Source: an uncultured Spirochaetia bacterium (GTDB taxonomy: Bacteria; Spirochaetota; Spirochaetia; JABEVK01). Taken from it: 41,581 bases of DNA. This document shows, one piece after another, positions 7,380 through 16,465 of this stretch (positions are counted from its first letter, which is position 1; each line of letters opens with the position of its first letter). The DNA lies in NCBI GenBank assembly GCA_937960645.1, contig CALGPJ010000038.1, positions 1-41,581 on the forward strand, given 5' to 3'. Under the pieces are notes generated by a model, which made no database searches, was not told the DNA's origin, and saw nothing but the letters and a program-made list of their open reading frames with translations. The position numbers were made by a program, and so were the translations under genes.

Positions 7380-8903
7380 ATGACCGATTTCCTTTCTCTT
7401 TCGGTAGCCCTGCTGCCCATCCTGGTTTTGCTCGTGGCTCTGGGTGTCTTCAAGTGGCCTGCCCATTGGGTGACACCGGCGGTTTTGATCCTTACCCTGG
7501 TGTTGTCCCTGGTTTATTTCCAAAGTCAACCCAACTTGGCGATGAATTCGGCATTGGAAGGTGCCCTGATCGCGCTCTGGCCCATCATGATCGTGATCGT
7601 TGCCGCAATTTACACCTATCTGGTGGCCGAATCGACCGGTTCCCTCGAGGTCATCGAGACCTTCCTTTCCGGGATCACCACGGACAAACGCTTGCAGGTA
7701 CTCATCCTGGCCTGGGGGTTCGGCGGCTTTTTGGAATCGGTGGCCGGTTACGGCACGGCCGTCGCCATTCCGGCGAGCATCCTGATCGTTCTGGGTTTCT
7801 CTCCGCTTTTTGCCTCGGTGATCTCCCTCATTGCCAACACGGTTCCCACTGCCTTCGGGGCCGTGGGCATACCTGTCAGTACCCTGGCTCAGCTGACGGG
7901 TTTGGACGTGAGGCTTCTCAGCGGGTTGGTCGCTCTCCAACTGACACCCTTCATCATTTTGATTCCCTTCGTCCTGGTGGTGCTGACAGGCGGAGGGCTG
8001 CGGGCACTCTCCGGGGTGTGGCCGATCGCCCTGGCCTCCGGGCTGAGTTTTGCCGTGGTCCACGGTTTAACTGCGGCCTTCCTGGGGGCGGAATTACCGG
8101 CCCTGCTGGGCAGCGCCGTCAGCCTTCTGGTGACCGTTGTCCTGGCCTCGAGGTACCGATCGGTGCAGTCACCTCCAACCAACACTGCCCCCCAGCGAAA
8201 GCGCGACATCCTGAGGGCCTGGCTCCCGTATTTGCTGATGTTCGCTTTCATCTTGATTTCCAGCCCCCTCATCCCTCCCCTGAACCATTTGCTCAAGGAG
8301 GTGCACTCGGACTTGACCCTGGTGGCCGGCAAACCGGTTCGCTTTTACTGGGTTGCCACGCCGGGGGTGATGATCCTTCTGGCCGCCGTGATTGCCGGCT
8401 TGGCTCAGGGGGCCAGCCCCTCCCAGCTCCTGAGACTATTCGGAAAAACCTTGACCAAACTCGGACCCAGTTTCGTCACGGTCATGAGTATTCTCGCCAT
8501 GGCCCGGGTGATGGGGACCTCGGGGATGATCACCCTCATCGCCCTATCGATTTCCTCCGCCACAGGAGGGCTTTACCCCCTCCTGGCCCCCTTACTGGGA
8601 GCCTTGGGAACCTTCGTGACGGGGAGCGATACAAGCAGTAACATCCTGTTTGGACAGCTGCAAACCGAGGTGGCCCAGAAAATCGGTGCCGGTCCGGCCT
8701 GGCTGGCGGCATCGAACACGGCAGGGGCGACGGCCGGAAAAATGATCAGTCCGCAAAGTATCGCCGTGGCGGTTAGCGCCACCAATCAGTCGGGTCAGGA
8801 AGGAAATATTTTGCAGAAAACACTACCGGTTTGTCTGATTTACGTGGTTCTTGCCGGGATTTTGGTCTGGGCTTTGGGACCAACATATCTTAATCTGAAT
8901 TGA
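7380..8903 (+). CDS. lctP: L-lactate permease (LctP/LldP family)
   Basis: Integral inner-membrane carrier for lactate, possibly glycolate, of the LctP family, normally a proton symporter. The 507-residue protein is hydrophobic throughout with about 12-14 membrane segments. It carries family-typical stretches: EGALIALWPIMIVIVAAIYTY, WGFGGFLESVAGYGTAVAIP, ANTVPTAFGAVGIP, and near the C-terminus TGSDTSSNILFGQLQ and NTAGATAGKMISPQSIAVA. In a fermentative spirochaete it could export or take up lactate. No ribosome site is evident before ATG 7380. A Nudix gene follows nine bases downstream, probably in the same transcript. Confidence 0.93.
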   Translation: MTDFLSLSVALLPILVLLVALGVFKWPAHWVTPAVLILTLVLSLVYFQSQPNLAMNSALEGALIALWPIMIVIVAAIYTYLVAESTGSLEVIETFLSGITTDKRLQVLILAWGFGGFLESVAGYGTAVAIPASILIVLGFSPLFASVISLIANTVPTAFGAVGIPVSTLAQLTGLDVRLLSGLVALQLTPFIILIPFVLVVLTGGGLRALSGVWPIALASGLSFAVVHGLTAAFLGAELPALLGSAVSLLVTVVLASRYRSVQSPPTNTAPQRKRDILRAWLPYLLMFAFILISSPLIPPLNHLLKEVHSDLTLVAGKPVRFYWVATPGVMILLAAVIAGLAQGASPSQLLRLFGKTLTKLGPSFVTVMSILAMARVMGTSGMITLIALSISSATGGLYPLLAPLLGALGTFVTGSDTSSNILFGQLQTEVAQKIGAGPAWLAASNTAGATAGKMISPQSIAVAVSATNQSGQEGNILQKTLPVCLIYVVLAGILVWALGPTYLNLN

Positions 8904-8912
8904 GGTCACGCG

Positions 8913-9455
8913 ATGAAAAACTATCAGGTGAGCGACAGCTCCGAATTGTTTCAATCGAAAATCTTCTCGGTTTGGGAATCTCGCGCCACTTTGGAAAAAG
9001 GGGAAGATGTCCGGGTCTTTCGTTTAAGGTCCCCCGACTGGGTGAACGTGATTCCCTTCGATTCTTCGGGGAAGGTTTTGATGATCCGGCAGTTTCGGTT
9101 CGGATCTGCAAAATTGACCTGGGAGTTTCCCGGGGGAAATGTGGATCCGGGGGAGGACCCCGAACATGCCGCCATCCGGGAGCTGGAAGAGGAGACGGGT
9201 TATACCTCCCGCAGACTGGTTCGGCTGGGAATGGTCAATCCCAACCCGGCCTTTCAGACCAACACCCTTCACTGTTTTGTGGCCTACGATCTGGAGAATC
9301 TGGGTCAAAAAAGGTTGGACGAAAACGAGGACACCGAGGAGCGATTCTGGGATTGGGAAGAGGTAAGGGCCCGTCTGGGCGATGCCGACTTCGACCACGG
9401 GGTGATGCTCTGCACCGCCTGGTTTTATCTCCGATGGCTCCAAACTCAAAAGTGA
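8913..9455 (+). CDS. Nudix hydrolase, ADP-ribose pyrophosphatase-like
   Basis: Cytoplasmic hydrolase of nucleoside diphosphates linked to another moiety, 180 residues. The Nudix box is complete: G75-x5-E81-x7-R89-E90-L91-x-E93-E94-x-G96-Y97. The preceding WEFPGG and the overall length fit the ADP-ribose/NDP-sugar pyrophosphatase branch; the true substrate cannot be read from sequence. A GAGG lies upstream of the ATG. Its last 10 bases overlap the 3' end of the convergent minus-strand gene. Confidence 0.9.
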   Translation: MKNYQVSDSSELFQSKIFSVWESRATLEKGEDVRVFRLRSPDWVNVIPFDSSGKVLMIRQFRFGSAKLTWEFPGGNVDPGEDPEHAAIRELEEETGYTSRRLVRLGMVNPNPAFQTNTLHCFVAYDLENLGQKRLDENEDTEERFWDWEEVRARLGDADFDHGVMLCTAWFYLRWLQTQK

Positions 9456-10174
9456 AAGGTCCTCCCCAAATCCAGATTGCGCCGTAATCCGTAATGGAGC
9501 AGGAAGAAATAAAGAGCTATGGGAAAGAGGGCAAAGGATGTGAGCAGGGACCAGCTAAAGAGAATCCTGCCCCTTAGGTACACCATGATGAGGGCATCGA
9601 GCGTCAGTAAAAACACGGCGATACTCACGGTGATACTCCCGAACACGTTATAACCCTTGCGCCGGGTCTTGAGTATAAACAGGTAGTTCATCACCAGAAT
9701 GATTCCCAGGGCCAGGAGGATGGGAAGTCCCAGGTTGAAAAACCAATCCTCGTGCACATCCAAAAAATCGAGCCCTATAAGCAGGGCCGCGGTGATCCCC
9801 ACATAGCTCAGGGTCACCGGAAGAAAGGCATGGTAGAGGTTGAAACCGAACAGGAGGTAGAGGAAGCTGCAGATCAGGATCCAGCTCACGGTGAGGCTCC
9901 AGCTCAAGCTCCCCCCCTCGGAGCCGCCGGTGGTGTAGAAATCGACGGCGAGCACGATGAAAATGGGGAGGAGAATCAGTCCCGACAAGATAATGAGGAC
10001 TCGGTCGCGAACCTCGGCGGCACTGAGATATTTTTTTGCGAGGGGGTCTGCCGCAGGCCAGGGAGCGAGGGTTTGGGTAGAGTCCCCCTCCAGCAAGGGG
10101 ATAGGGGTTCCGTCCAGGGGACAAAATCTTACGTCGTTGTCGAGCTGGACGCCGCAACGGGGGCAGAACGCCAT
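9446..10174 (-). CDS. Zinc-ribbon membrane protein (DUF6320-like)
   Basis: 242 residues, function unknown. The N-terminus has a zinc ribbon (MAFCPRCGVQLDNDVRFCPLDG; Cys pairs CPRC and a second CPLD in which only one Cys is present, so the ribbon may be imperfect). After a ~50-residue linker come about six hydrophobic segments. This zinc-ribbon-plus-membrane layout matches what I remember as DUF6320, often encoded beside a condensation-fold 'alcohol acetyltransferase', as here. The start has an excellent AAGGAGG, and the first 46 bases overlap the end of the upstream acyltransferase gene. The pair probably acts together, perhaps on a lipid or alcohol substrate; that is inference. Confidence 0.75.
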   Translation of the reverse strand: MAFCPRCGVQLDNDVRFCPLDGTPIPLLEGDSTQTLAPWPAADPLAKKYLSAAEVRDRVLIILSGLILLPIFIVLAVDFYTTGGSEGGSLSWSLTVSWILICSFLYLLFGFNLYHAFLPVTLSYVGITAALLIGLDFLDVHEDWFFNLGLPILLALGIILVMNYLFILKTRRKGYNVFGSITVSIAVFLLTLDALIMVYLRGRILFSWSLLTSFALFPIALYFFLLHYGLRRNLDLGRTFHF

Positions 10175-11481
10175 GATTCCTCCTTGGGGGTGTTGGTTTC
10201 GATTTTAACGGGAAGGCCGTATTCACGCAAACGGCGAAAAAAAGCGGCCTCGACGAATGCTCCCTCTGCAATTCGCCCAAAGCCGATGCTGAGTACATTC
10301 CGAAAACTGATCACCGAGGCCGCAATTCGGGTGCCTGGGCTGGGCGGAGGCAGGAATTCGAACCGATGAATATGCGGCTCGATCTCGCGGGGCATCCGGA
10401 CGGCGCCCATGTTGGACAGGGCCGAGGTTTGCTCCTTTTCGCCGACGTGGTAGAACATCCGCAAAAACAACTTTTTGAGAACCAGGGGCAGAAGCCTGAC
10501 GAGGGGCAGCACGACCCCCCTCAGGTTGCCGTTGATCTGCTGGCGGATACTCCGGGCGTTTACCTCGATTTGCATGAAATGATGCACCTTTTCAAAGACC
10601 TCCTCGGGACTCCACTCCCCCAGGCGGGGGTCCAGCTCCAGGGGAATGGTCATGAAAAAGTTCAGGAGGGTTTTGCTCTCGTAGAGTTTTCGCAAATTGA
10701 TGGGGATATAGAGCCGCAGAGGACCGGAAGGTTTTTTGCCCTGGGCCTTGACCTGAAAGAACACTTCCTGCCAGGCCAAAAAAAGAACCCCGATCAGGAA
10801 CTCGGTGAGGGTCAAACCCCGTTCCTTGGCTCGGGCCAGGGCGAGGTCCAGCGGAACGAAGCCGAGAGTGGCCCGGTATTGACCGCGGGGAAGCATCCGG
10901 CCGGGGTGCTGGAAGGCGCGCGATCGAGTCGGCGGCAGGGGGATGTCGGGATCGTACGGCAGTGTGGCGTAACTGTCCTCGGCCTCGTGGGGGTGAACGG
11001 CCGATCCGGGGCGGGGAATATCCCCATAGTCGGCACAATCGATGCCGTAAAGGTAAAAGTACTCCGCTAAAAGAGCCCGTAAAAAGGTCAGTGCCCCGGT
11101 ACCGTCGGTCAGGGCGTGGTGAAACTCGATGGACAGGCGGGTTTTGTACAGTCGGACACGCATGGGGTGGCGTGAGGGAGCGTCCCGGGACAGGGGAAGG
11201 TTGGGGTTGGCCGAATCGGGCAAGACCAGAAGGGGATGGCGGGCCGGGACGAAGGTGTGCCAGAAGAGGTTTTCCACCACCTCGACGTTAAAATAGGGAA
11301 ATCGGGGCAGGATACGGTCCAGGGCTTCCTGTACAAGTCCCTTGAGCGGTTCGTGATCCAAAATGGCAGAGAGTCGGAACAGGCCGGTGATGCGATCGCT
11401 TTGGACGGCGGGAAAGAGGTTGCCCACGTTGTCCAGGCGGGACCAGCCTTTCTCGTTGATTTCCAGTTTCATGGCCCTCAT
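10129..11481 (-). CDS. Condensation-fold acyltransferase (alcohol acetyltransferase-like)
   Basis: 450-residue member of the BAHD/condensation-domain superfamily, which transfers acyl groups from CoA or carrier proteins to hydroxyl or amino groups. The hallmark HHxxxDG motif is present (FHHALTDGTGALTFL, near residue 120). A C-terminal structural motif region and a RIPINLRK-like segment (LYIPINLRKLYESKTLLNF) also fit. Two starts are possible: ATG 11481 or ATG 11472, three codons later; neither has a good ribosome site. It sits 18 bases after the MFS transporter gene and overlaps the zinc-ribbon membrane protein gene by 46 bp, forming a three-gene minus-strand operon. The acceptor is unknown. 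Confidence 0.82.
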   Translation of the reverse strand: MRAMKLEINEKGWSRLDNVGNLFPAVQSDRITGLFRLSAILDHEPLKGLVQEALDRILPRFPYFNVEVVENLFWHTFVPARHPLLVLPDSANPNLPLSRDAPSRHPMRVRLYKTRLSIEFHHALTDGTGALTFLRALLAEYFYLYGIDCADYGDIPRPGSAVHPHEAEDSYATLPYDPDIPLPPTRSRAFQHPGRMLPRGQYRATLGFVPLDLALARAKERGLTLTEFLIGVLFLAWQEVFFQVKAQGKKPSGPLRLYIPINLRKLYESKTLLNFFMTIPLELDPRLGEWSPEEVFEKVHHFMQIEVNARSIRQQINGNLRGVVLPLVRLLPLVLKKLFLRMFYHVGEKEQTSALSNMGAVRMPREIEPHIHRFEFLPPPSPGTRIAASVISFRNVLSIGFGRIAEGAFVEAAFFRRLREYGLPVKIETNTPKEESWRSAPVAASSSTTT

Positions 11482-11499
11482 TTTACACCAGGCATGCGT

Positions 11500-12726
11500 T
11501 CAGAGCGAGTGGGAAGGCGGGGACGGTTTTTCGGAAAGGCGATACTTGCCAAAGAACATCAGCACCAGGGCACTGAACGCCGAGAGGGCGGCCCACCACC
11601 AAAACCCGGCGAAGTCGTAACGATGCTGTGCGGGAAAAAGGGTGGCCGCGCTGGCCCAGCCGGCAAGGAAGTTGCCTGCCATCACGGCAATACCATCGAT
11701 CCAGAAACTGTAGAGCAGTTGCCCCTGGGATCGGTATTGGGAAGGCGTGATGTGGTCCAGGTACACGAAGGCATTGGAGAAGAAGAAGGCAAAACCCAGA
11801 CCATGGAGGGCGATGGCGAAAAGGGTCAGCCCAAGGTTGCCGTTAACTCCGGTCAGGATCAACAGCGCAAAGCGGCTAAGCTGCCCCAGGGCTCCGACAA
11901 GGAAAAGGGGCTTGAATCCCACCCGTTTGAGCCAGCGGCCCATGAACACCATGAAAAAAATTTCGAGGCCCTGGCCCAGGCTCAGGAGGGGGAGAAAGAG
12001 GGGCTCCGGGACACCATAAGTGGAGAGCTGGAAGCTCACTCCAAAAAAATAGTAACGATCCAGGGCAGAAAGGACCAGACTGGCCCAGAAGAAAAAAAGG
12101 AGGCTCGGAGTAAAGATTTTCCGGGCATTGGCCGGACGCAGGAGGGCGGTGAGGTCTTTGAGCTCGAAGAGGTGGGCGGGCTTCTTTCCGGGAAGGAGCA
12201 GAACCCAGAGGGCCAGGGCCAGACTGCCCAGGGCAGAAAGCCAGAGACAGGCCCGATACCCGAATTGGGGAAAGAGCGGCTGAAAGACCAGGGCAAAGCC
12301 CAAGCCCCCGCCGATCCAGCCCGCCGTACCAAAGAGCCGCACCGAAGCAAAGTCCTTTTCGGGGTCCTCCAGGTGTTTCAGAGCGATGCTGTTGGTGAGG
12401 GCAAAACTCGGCGCCTTGGTCATCATCAGGGCGAAGTAGGAAAAAAGCAGGGCCCAAAACTCGGTCACCACGGACATCAGCAGGGTGAAGACGACGCTGA
12501 GCAGGTTCAGGCCGAACAACAGACGTTCCGCACTGACCGTACGGTCGGCGAAGGGAAGGGCGAGAATCGGGGCGATGATGGAGGCCAGGGCCCCCATCCC
12601 GATGATGAAGCCCGTTTCCGGTCCGCTAAGACCCAGGTCCCGAAAGAGCAGAAGGCTCAGAACCGGAAAAACAGAACCCAGCGCAAAATAATGAAGGAAT
12701 AGCATGGACGCCAGGGATCGCTTCAT
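11500..12726 (-). CDS. MFS transporter, nucleoside/H+ symporter-like
   Basis: 408-residue major facilitator with about 12 membrane helices. The stretch ALTNSIALKHLEDPEKDFAS followed by VRLFGTAGWIGGG resembles the NupG/nucleoside:H+ symporter and LacY-like branch (MFS_1-like). The central cytoplasmic loop separates two six-helix halves. The substrate cannot be deduced. First gene of the minus-strand trio with the acyltransferase and the zinc-ribbon membrane protein, and divergent from phoH with a 65-base gap that must hold both promoters. No clear ribosome site before ATG. Confidence 0.82.
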   Translation of the reverse strand: MKRSLASMLFLHYFALGSVFPVLSLLLFRDLGLSGPETGFIIGMGALASIIAPILALPFADRTVSAERLLFGLNLLSVVFTLLMSVVTEFWALLFSYFALMMTKAPSFALTNSIALKHLEDPEKDFASVRLFGTAGWIGGGLGFALVFQPLFPQFGYRACLWLSALGSLALALWVLLLPGKKPAHLFELKDLTALLRPANARKIFTPSLLFFFWASLVLSALDRYYFFGVSFQLSTYGVPEPLFLPLLSLGQGLEIFFMVFMGRWLKRVGFKPLFLVGALGQLSRFALLILTGVNGNLGLTLFAIALHGLGFAFFFSNAFVYLDHITPSQYRSQGQLLYSFWIDGIAVMAGNFLAGWASAATLFPAQHRYDFAGFWWWAALSAFSALVLMFFGKYRLSEKPSPPSHSL

Positions 12727-12791
12727 GCAGACAATTTGGTGCTTCGCGCTGGTCTGGTCAAGAAGACGTTCTGAGTTTATTCTAAAGAGGT

Positions 12792-14105
12792 ATGAAAATC
12801 AGGAAAGAGAAGCTCAAGACCTTCGTCATCGATACAAATGTGTTCATCCATCGACCTGATGCGCTCTACAGCTTCCGAGACAGCGAAATCGTGATCCCGG
12901 TTTGGGTGCTGGAGGAACTCGACAGGCTCAAAAACGGCCCCGAAGAACGCGCACGAAATGCCCGCAGTGCTATCCGTATCATCGATAACCTGGCAAAAAG
13001 GGGCAGTCTTTCCCAGGGGGTCCGGATCCCCGACATCAATTCCATCCTCAGGATCGAATTGAACTACGCCGAAAAGACCGGGTTCGATCTCGACCTGGGG
13101 CGAACCGACAACAAAATCATCCTCTGCGCTTACGCCCTCCAGAACCAGGGCAAAAACGTGTTCTTCGTCAGCAAGGACATCAATGCCCGGGTCAAGGCCA
13201 TTGCCATCGGCTTGCACGGGGTGGATTACGAAAAGCAAAAGATCAACATCGATGCCCTCTACTCCGGCTTTGAAGAGTGGGAGGTGAACGCCGAGGTGTT
13301 CACCCAGCTGGAAGCCGAGGGGGTCATCGCTCCGGAGCGGGAGTTTTTGGACAATCAGTTTGTCCAGGTCTGCGTGCGCGGACAAAAGACTTTTTTCCTT
13401 ACCCGGTACAGCAAGTCGGAGCGTACCCTGAAAAGGCTTCCCCCCGGATCACCTTTGGTGACAGGGATTCGGCCCCTGAACGTTCGGCAGCAACTGGCCT
13501 TCGACCTGCTCCTCGATCCCGCCATTCAGCTGGTGACTCTGGTCGGCAAGGCCGGCACCGGAAAGACCCTCCTGGCCATCGCGGCCGGGCTGAGTCAGGT
13601 CATGGAACAGAAGCTCTACAACCGGCTACTGGTGAGCCGGCCCGTCATTCCGATGGGCAAGGACATCGGGTATCTTCCCGGCGGTAAGGACGAGAAGCTG
13701 GCCAACTGGATGCTTCCCCTCTTCGACAACCTCGATTTTCTGACGAGCATGGGCCACTCCCAAAACTTCAAGAGCGCGGATCAGCTCATCAAAAACAAGG
13801 TGATCGAGATCGAGGCGCTCACCTTCATTCGGGGGCGCAGTCTGCCGAAACAGTTCATCATCATCGACGAGGCTCAAAATCTTAGCCCGCACGAGGTCAA
13901 GACCATCGTCAGCCGGGCCGGCCGGGACAGCAAGATGGTGCTCACCGGCGATCCTTACCAAATCGACAATCCCTACCTCGATGCGGGATCCAACGGCCTG
14001 AGCTACCTGGTGGAAACCTTCAAGGGGCAAAGTCTGTTCGGTCACATCACCCTGGACAAGAGCGAGCGCAGTCCCCTGGCCGAACTCGCCGCGGAGTTGC
14101 TGTGA
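12792..14105 (+). CDS. PIN domain-PhoH family ATPase (YlaK-like)
   Basis: 437 residues. The N-terminal ~140 residues are a PIN nuclease domain: FVIDTNVFIHRPDALYSF supplies the first Asp, VLEELDRLK an acidic residue, and GRTDNKIILCAYAL the later Asp. The C-terminal ~200 residues are the PhoH ATPase, with Walker A GKAGTGKT near residue 251, RPVIPMGKDIGYLPGGKDEK, Walker B FIIIDEAQNLSPHEV, and LTGDPYQID. PIN-PhoH proteins are reported RNA helicase/ribonucleases, so a role in RNA turnover is likely. The start is in the context AAAGAGGTATGAAA with the purine-rich site almost touching the ATG. It ends by overlapping a GTG with the next gene (GTGA). Confidence 0.93.
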   Translation: MKIRKEKLKTFVIDTNVFIHRPDALYSFRDSEIVIPVWVLEELDRLKNGPEERARNARSAIRIIDNLAKRGSLSQGVRIPDINSILRIELNYAEKTGFDLDLGRTDNKIILCAYALQNQGKNVFFVSKDINARVKAIAIGLHGVDYEKQKINIDALYSGFEEWEVNAEVFTQLEAEGVIAPEREFLDNQFVQVCVRGQKTFFLTRYSKSERTLKRLPPGSPLVTGIRPLNVRQQLAFDLLLDPAIQLVTLVGKAGTGKTLLAIAAGLSQVMEQKLYNRLLVSRPVIPMGKDIGYLPGGKDEKLANWMLPLFDNLDFLTSMGHSQNFKSADQLIKNKVIEIEALTFIRGRSLPKQFIIIDEAQNLSPHEVKTIVSRAGRDSKMVLTGDPYQIDNPYLDAGSNGLSYLVETFKGQSLFGHITLDKSERSPLAELAAELL

Positions 14106-14146
14106 GAATCAACAATGGGTTCTTCCGTGCCGAAAAGCTAAGAGGT

Positions 14147-16387
14147 ATGAAACGCATGGGATGGAAGCTGTCGATTGTTGTCTTATTTTTCCTGTCCGCG
14201 GGCCAGGTTTTTGCCCAGGTCCATTTTTCCGATCTGTCTCTGAGTTCGGATGAAAAGTTGGTTTTCAAGGTGACCTACACGGAGAGGAGCGGCATTCCCT
14301 CCTACACTCACTTTGTCATGGACATGAAGACTTCCGAAATGGAGGCCCTGAGTTTCGTACCCGATCGGCTCCAATACGTCTCCCAGGTCAATTTGGTTCA
14401 GTTCCAAAACCGCTACGGGCTGTTTCGCCTCGATCAGGGGGGCGAGGTCGGCGTCATCAGTCGGGAAGCCTTTCTGAAAGGTGTTCCCCTGGATGCCGGA
14501 TTGAGCCTGCCCATCCAGACCTCGCCGGACGGTAAGTGGTTGCTGTTCCAGTTTCCTTCGGATCTGATCCGCGGGGACCTCATCCTCTATGAAATCGAAA
14601 CCCGAAAAAGTTACACGGTAAGTTCCGGTATGATTCAATCCTTTCGGGAGGTGCCGGCGCGTTGGTCGGCCGACAGCCAGTTCTTCGTTTACGTTCGTGA
14701 TGGCATGGTCTACTACTTCTCCTTGAGGCAATTGCGCGAGAACCGCATCCCCATCGAATTGATGAGGAGCCTGGGCAGGGGATCGCTGACCGGAGTCCAA
14801 TGGATCGACGATGGAAGCCTGCTTTTGGCCCAGGGGCAGGTGATCTTCCGTATCCTTCCCGAAGAGTTCTTCACCCTGAGCCTTTACGGGGGGTTGCTCC
14901 GGACCTGGGGCATCGTGGCGCGCCTGCCGCATTCCTTCGATCCGAACAGGGACCAGTTCTGGCTGAGCCTGGACCGTCGCTGGGTTTTGTACTCCCTCGG
15001 CGGCCGTGGATTGTTCCTGTACCCATTCGATAACATCGATTTTTATCTCAATACGGATTATGTCACCAGCTACCTGCCCCTTCCCGGCGGCATGCAAATC
15101 CATAAGGCGTTGTGGACCCCGGAAAACGGTGCCGTCGTGTTGGTGTCCGCCCTTCAGCAGGGAAAGACGATCTACCAGGCTTTGGTGGTCAAACCCGAGG
15201 GCGTCAAGGTGATTGCGGGACCTCAGGAGTCGGCCATCCTCGACGTGGTGAGCTCGCCTCAGGGGGGATGGGTTGCCGTGATCGAGCACGAGGGGGCGCG
15301 AATCTTCAACCCCAGGACCTGGGAGACGACCAAAAAACTGGAGCACGTCGGTGTCCGATGCGGGGTGTGGATTTCGGATCAAAAACTCGTTCTGGGCGGC
15401 AGATTCTCCACGATCGAGTACGATCTCGAAAAGGATCAAAATAGGATCCTCATCCTCGGTCAGTTGGACCAGGTGGGATTTTTGCCCGATCAGTCGATTG
15501 GGGCGATTCAGGGCGAGAACCACTACCTTTACAAGGGCAAGGGCCGCTGGGAAAAAGTGGACCAGGTCGTGATCCTACCCGCTGTGACGGTGAACACCAA
15601 AAACCGTGTTTACACCGAGGATTTGGCAGGGGGCCCCTATCGGAACATGATCTATGCGCGCAACCTCGAAGGCTTCGGTACTCGGGCCCTCCTGCCGGCG
15701 CCGGCGCGCAACTACGAGCCCTTCCCCGAGCGGGAATCCACAGCTGGCCGTGACATTTTCACCAACGGGTCGCGGCTTCGGGCCCGCCAGATCACTTTAG
15801 TGATCGATGCCGAGGTGGAGGACGAGGGATTTACCGAGGCCCTCCGATCTCTGGCCGACTGGTGGTACCGAACCACCTTCTTCATCAACGGCGAGTTTCT
15901 GAGGCGAAATCCGGGAGCGGTAAGGGAATTGAGCCATTCGGACCACGAAGTGGGGAACATGTTCATCATGAGTTTCAACATGGCGGACCCTCGATTCTCC
16001 ATCGATCGGGACTTCATCCGGCGCGGCCTTGCCAGGCTCGAAGACGATTACAACGCCATAACCGGAAAGGAGCTGAGTCTGTTCTGGCACAGCCCGGGAT
16101 ACTACGTGAGCTCCCAAATCATCCTGGGCGGCAAGGACGCCAATTATCAGTTCGTTTCCCGGGATGTGGAGCTGGTAGGCCGGGGGCGGGATGTTGACAC
16201 GATCAATTTTCTGGAACAGATTTTAAAGAGCAAAAAGCCGGGAAGCATCATCCCCCTACCCCTGGGGCTCAAGGACGAGAAAACGGGCGAGAGTGTGTTT
16301 CGGCACCTCGACGTGCTGTTGAATGCACTGACCGTTCAAGGATACCGGGTGGTCCCGGTCTCGGTGTTGCGCGAAAGCCTGCGCTGA
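14147..16387 (+). CDS. Exported beta-propeller-like protein with a degenerate polysaccharide-deacetylase domain
   Basis: About 746 residues. A signal peptide (MKRMGWKLSIVVLFFLSAGQ...FAQ) precedes ~500 residues of short beta-rich repeats with TolB/WD-like phrases (LSSDEKLVFKV, QTSPDGKWLLFQF). The final ~200 residues look like a NodB polysaccharide deacetylase: LVIDAEVEDEGF in place of TFDDGP, then TTFFINGEFLRRNPGAVREL, DHEVGNM and LFWHSPGYY. The usual HTxxH zinc motif after HEVGN is replaced by MFIMSFNM, so catalysis is doubtful. Start options are GTG 14102 (overlapping phoH), ATG 14147 and ATG 14156. I prefer 14147, because the AAGAGGTATGAAA context repeats that of phoH and it gives a proper signal peptide. 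Likely periplasmic and envelope-related. Confidence 0.75.
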   Translation: MKRMGWKLSIVVLFFLSAGQVFAQVHFSDLSLSSDEKLVFKVTYTERSGIPSYTHFVMDMKTSEMEALSFVPDRLQYVSQVNLVQFQNRYGLFRLDQGGEVGVISREAFLKGVPLDAGLSLPIQTSPDGKWLLFQFPSDLIRGDLILYEIETRKSYTVSSGMIQSFREVPARWSADSQFFVYVRDGMVYYFSLRQLRENRIPIELMRSLGRGSLTGVQWIDDGSLLLAQGQVIFRILPEEFFTLSLYGGLLRTWGIVARLPHSFDPNRDQFWLSLDRRWVLYSLGGRGLFLYPFDNIDFYLNTDYVTSYLPLPGGMQIHKALWTPENGAVVLVSALQQGKTIYQALVVKPEGVKVIAGPQESAILDVVSSPQGGWVAVIEHEGARIFNPRTWETTKKLEHVGVRCGVWISDQKLVLGGRFSTIEYDLEKDQNRILILGQLDQVGFLPDQSIGAIQGENHYLYKGKGRWEKVDQVVILPAVTVNTKNRVYTEDLAGGPYRNMIYARNLEGFGTRALLPAPARNYEPFPERESTAGRDIFTNGSRLRARQITLVIDAEVEDEGFTEALRSLADWWYRTTFFINGEFLRRNPGAVRELSHSDHEVGNMFIMSFNMADPRFSIDRDFIRRGLARLEDDYNAITGKELSLFWHSPGYYVSSQIILGGKDANYQFVSRDVELVGRGRDVDTINFLEQILKSKKPGSIIPLPLGLKDEKTGESVFRHLDVLLNALTVQGYRVVPVSVLRESLR

Positions 16388-16405
16388 TGGACCGAAAATT
16401 TTGAT

Positions 16406-16433
16406 TCAAGTTGAGGGTTCGATCTGCCGATAA
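16406..16433 (+). promoter_or_regulatory. Sigma-28 (FliA)-type flagellar promoter before fliS
   Basis: GCCGATAA at 16426-16433 matches the sigma-28 -10 consensus exactly. TCAA at 16406-16409 (consensus TAAA) lies 16 bases upstream, within the TAAA-N14-16-GCCGATAT spacing known for SigD. Transcription would start near 16440, about 25 bases before the fliS ATG. The site sits in the only gap of the region and could drive the following overlapping genes as well. Confidence 0.7.
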
Positions 16434-16465
16434 GGGTAACAGGCATCGAGCCAGGAGGGGTAACG

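Noticed and set aside
7307-8641. A 444-codon plus-strand frame over lctP
   Set aside because: It is Pro/Arg/Gly-rich and overlaps the lactate permease in another frame; GC-driven shadow.
11236-12702. A 488-codon plus-strand open frame over the MFS and acyltransferase genes
   Set aside because: It is rich in Glu/Gly/Gln/Lys with no domain and is the antisense shadow of two convincing minus-strand genes.
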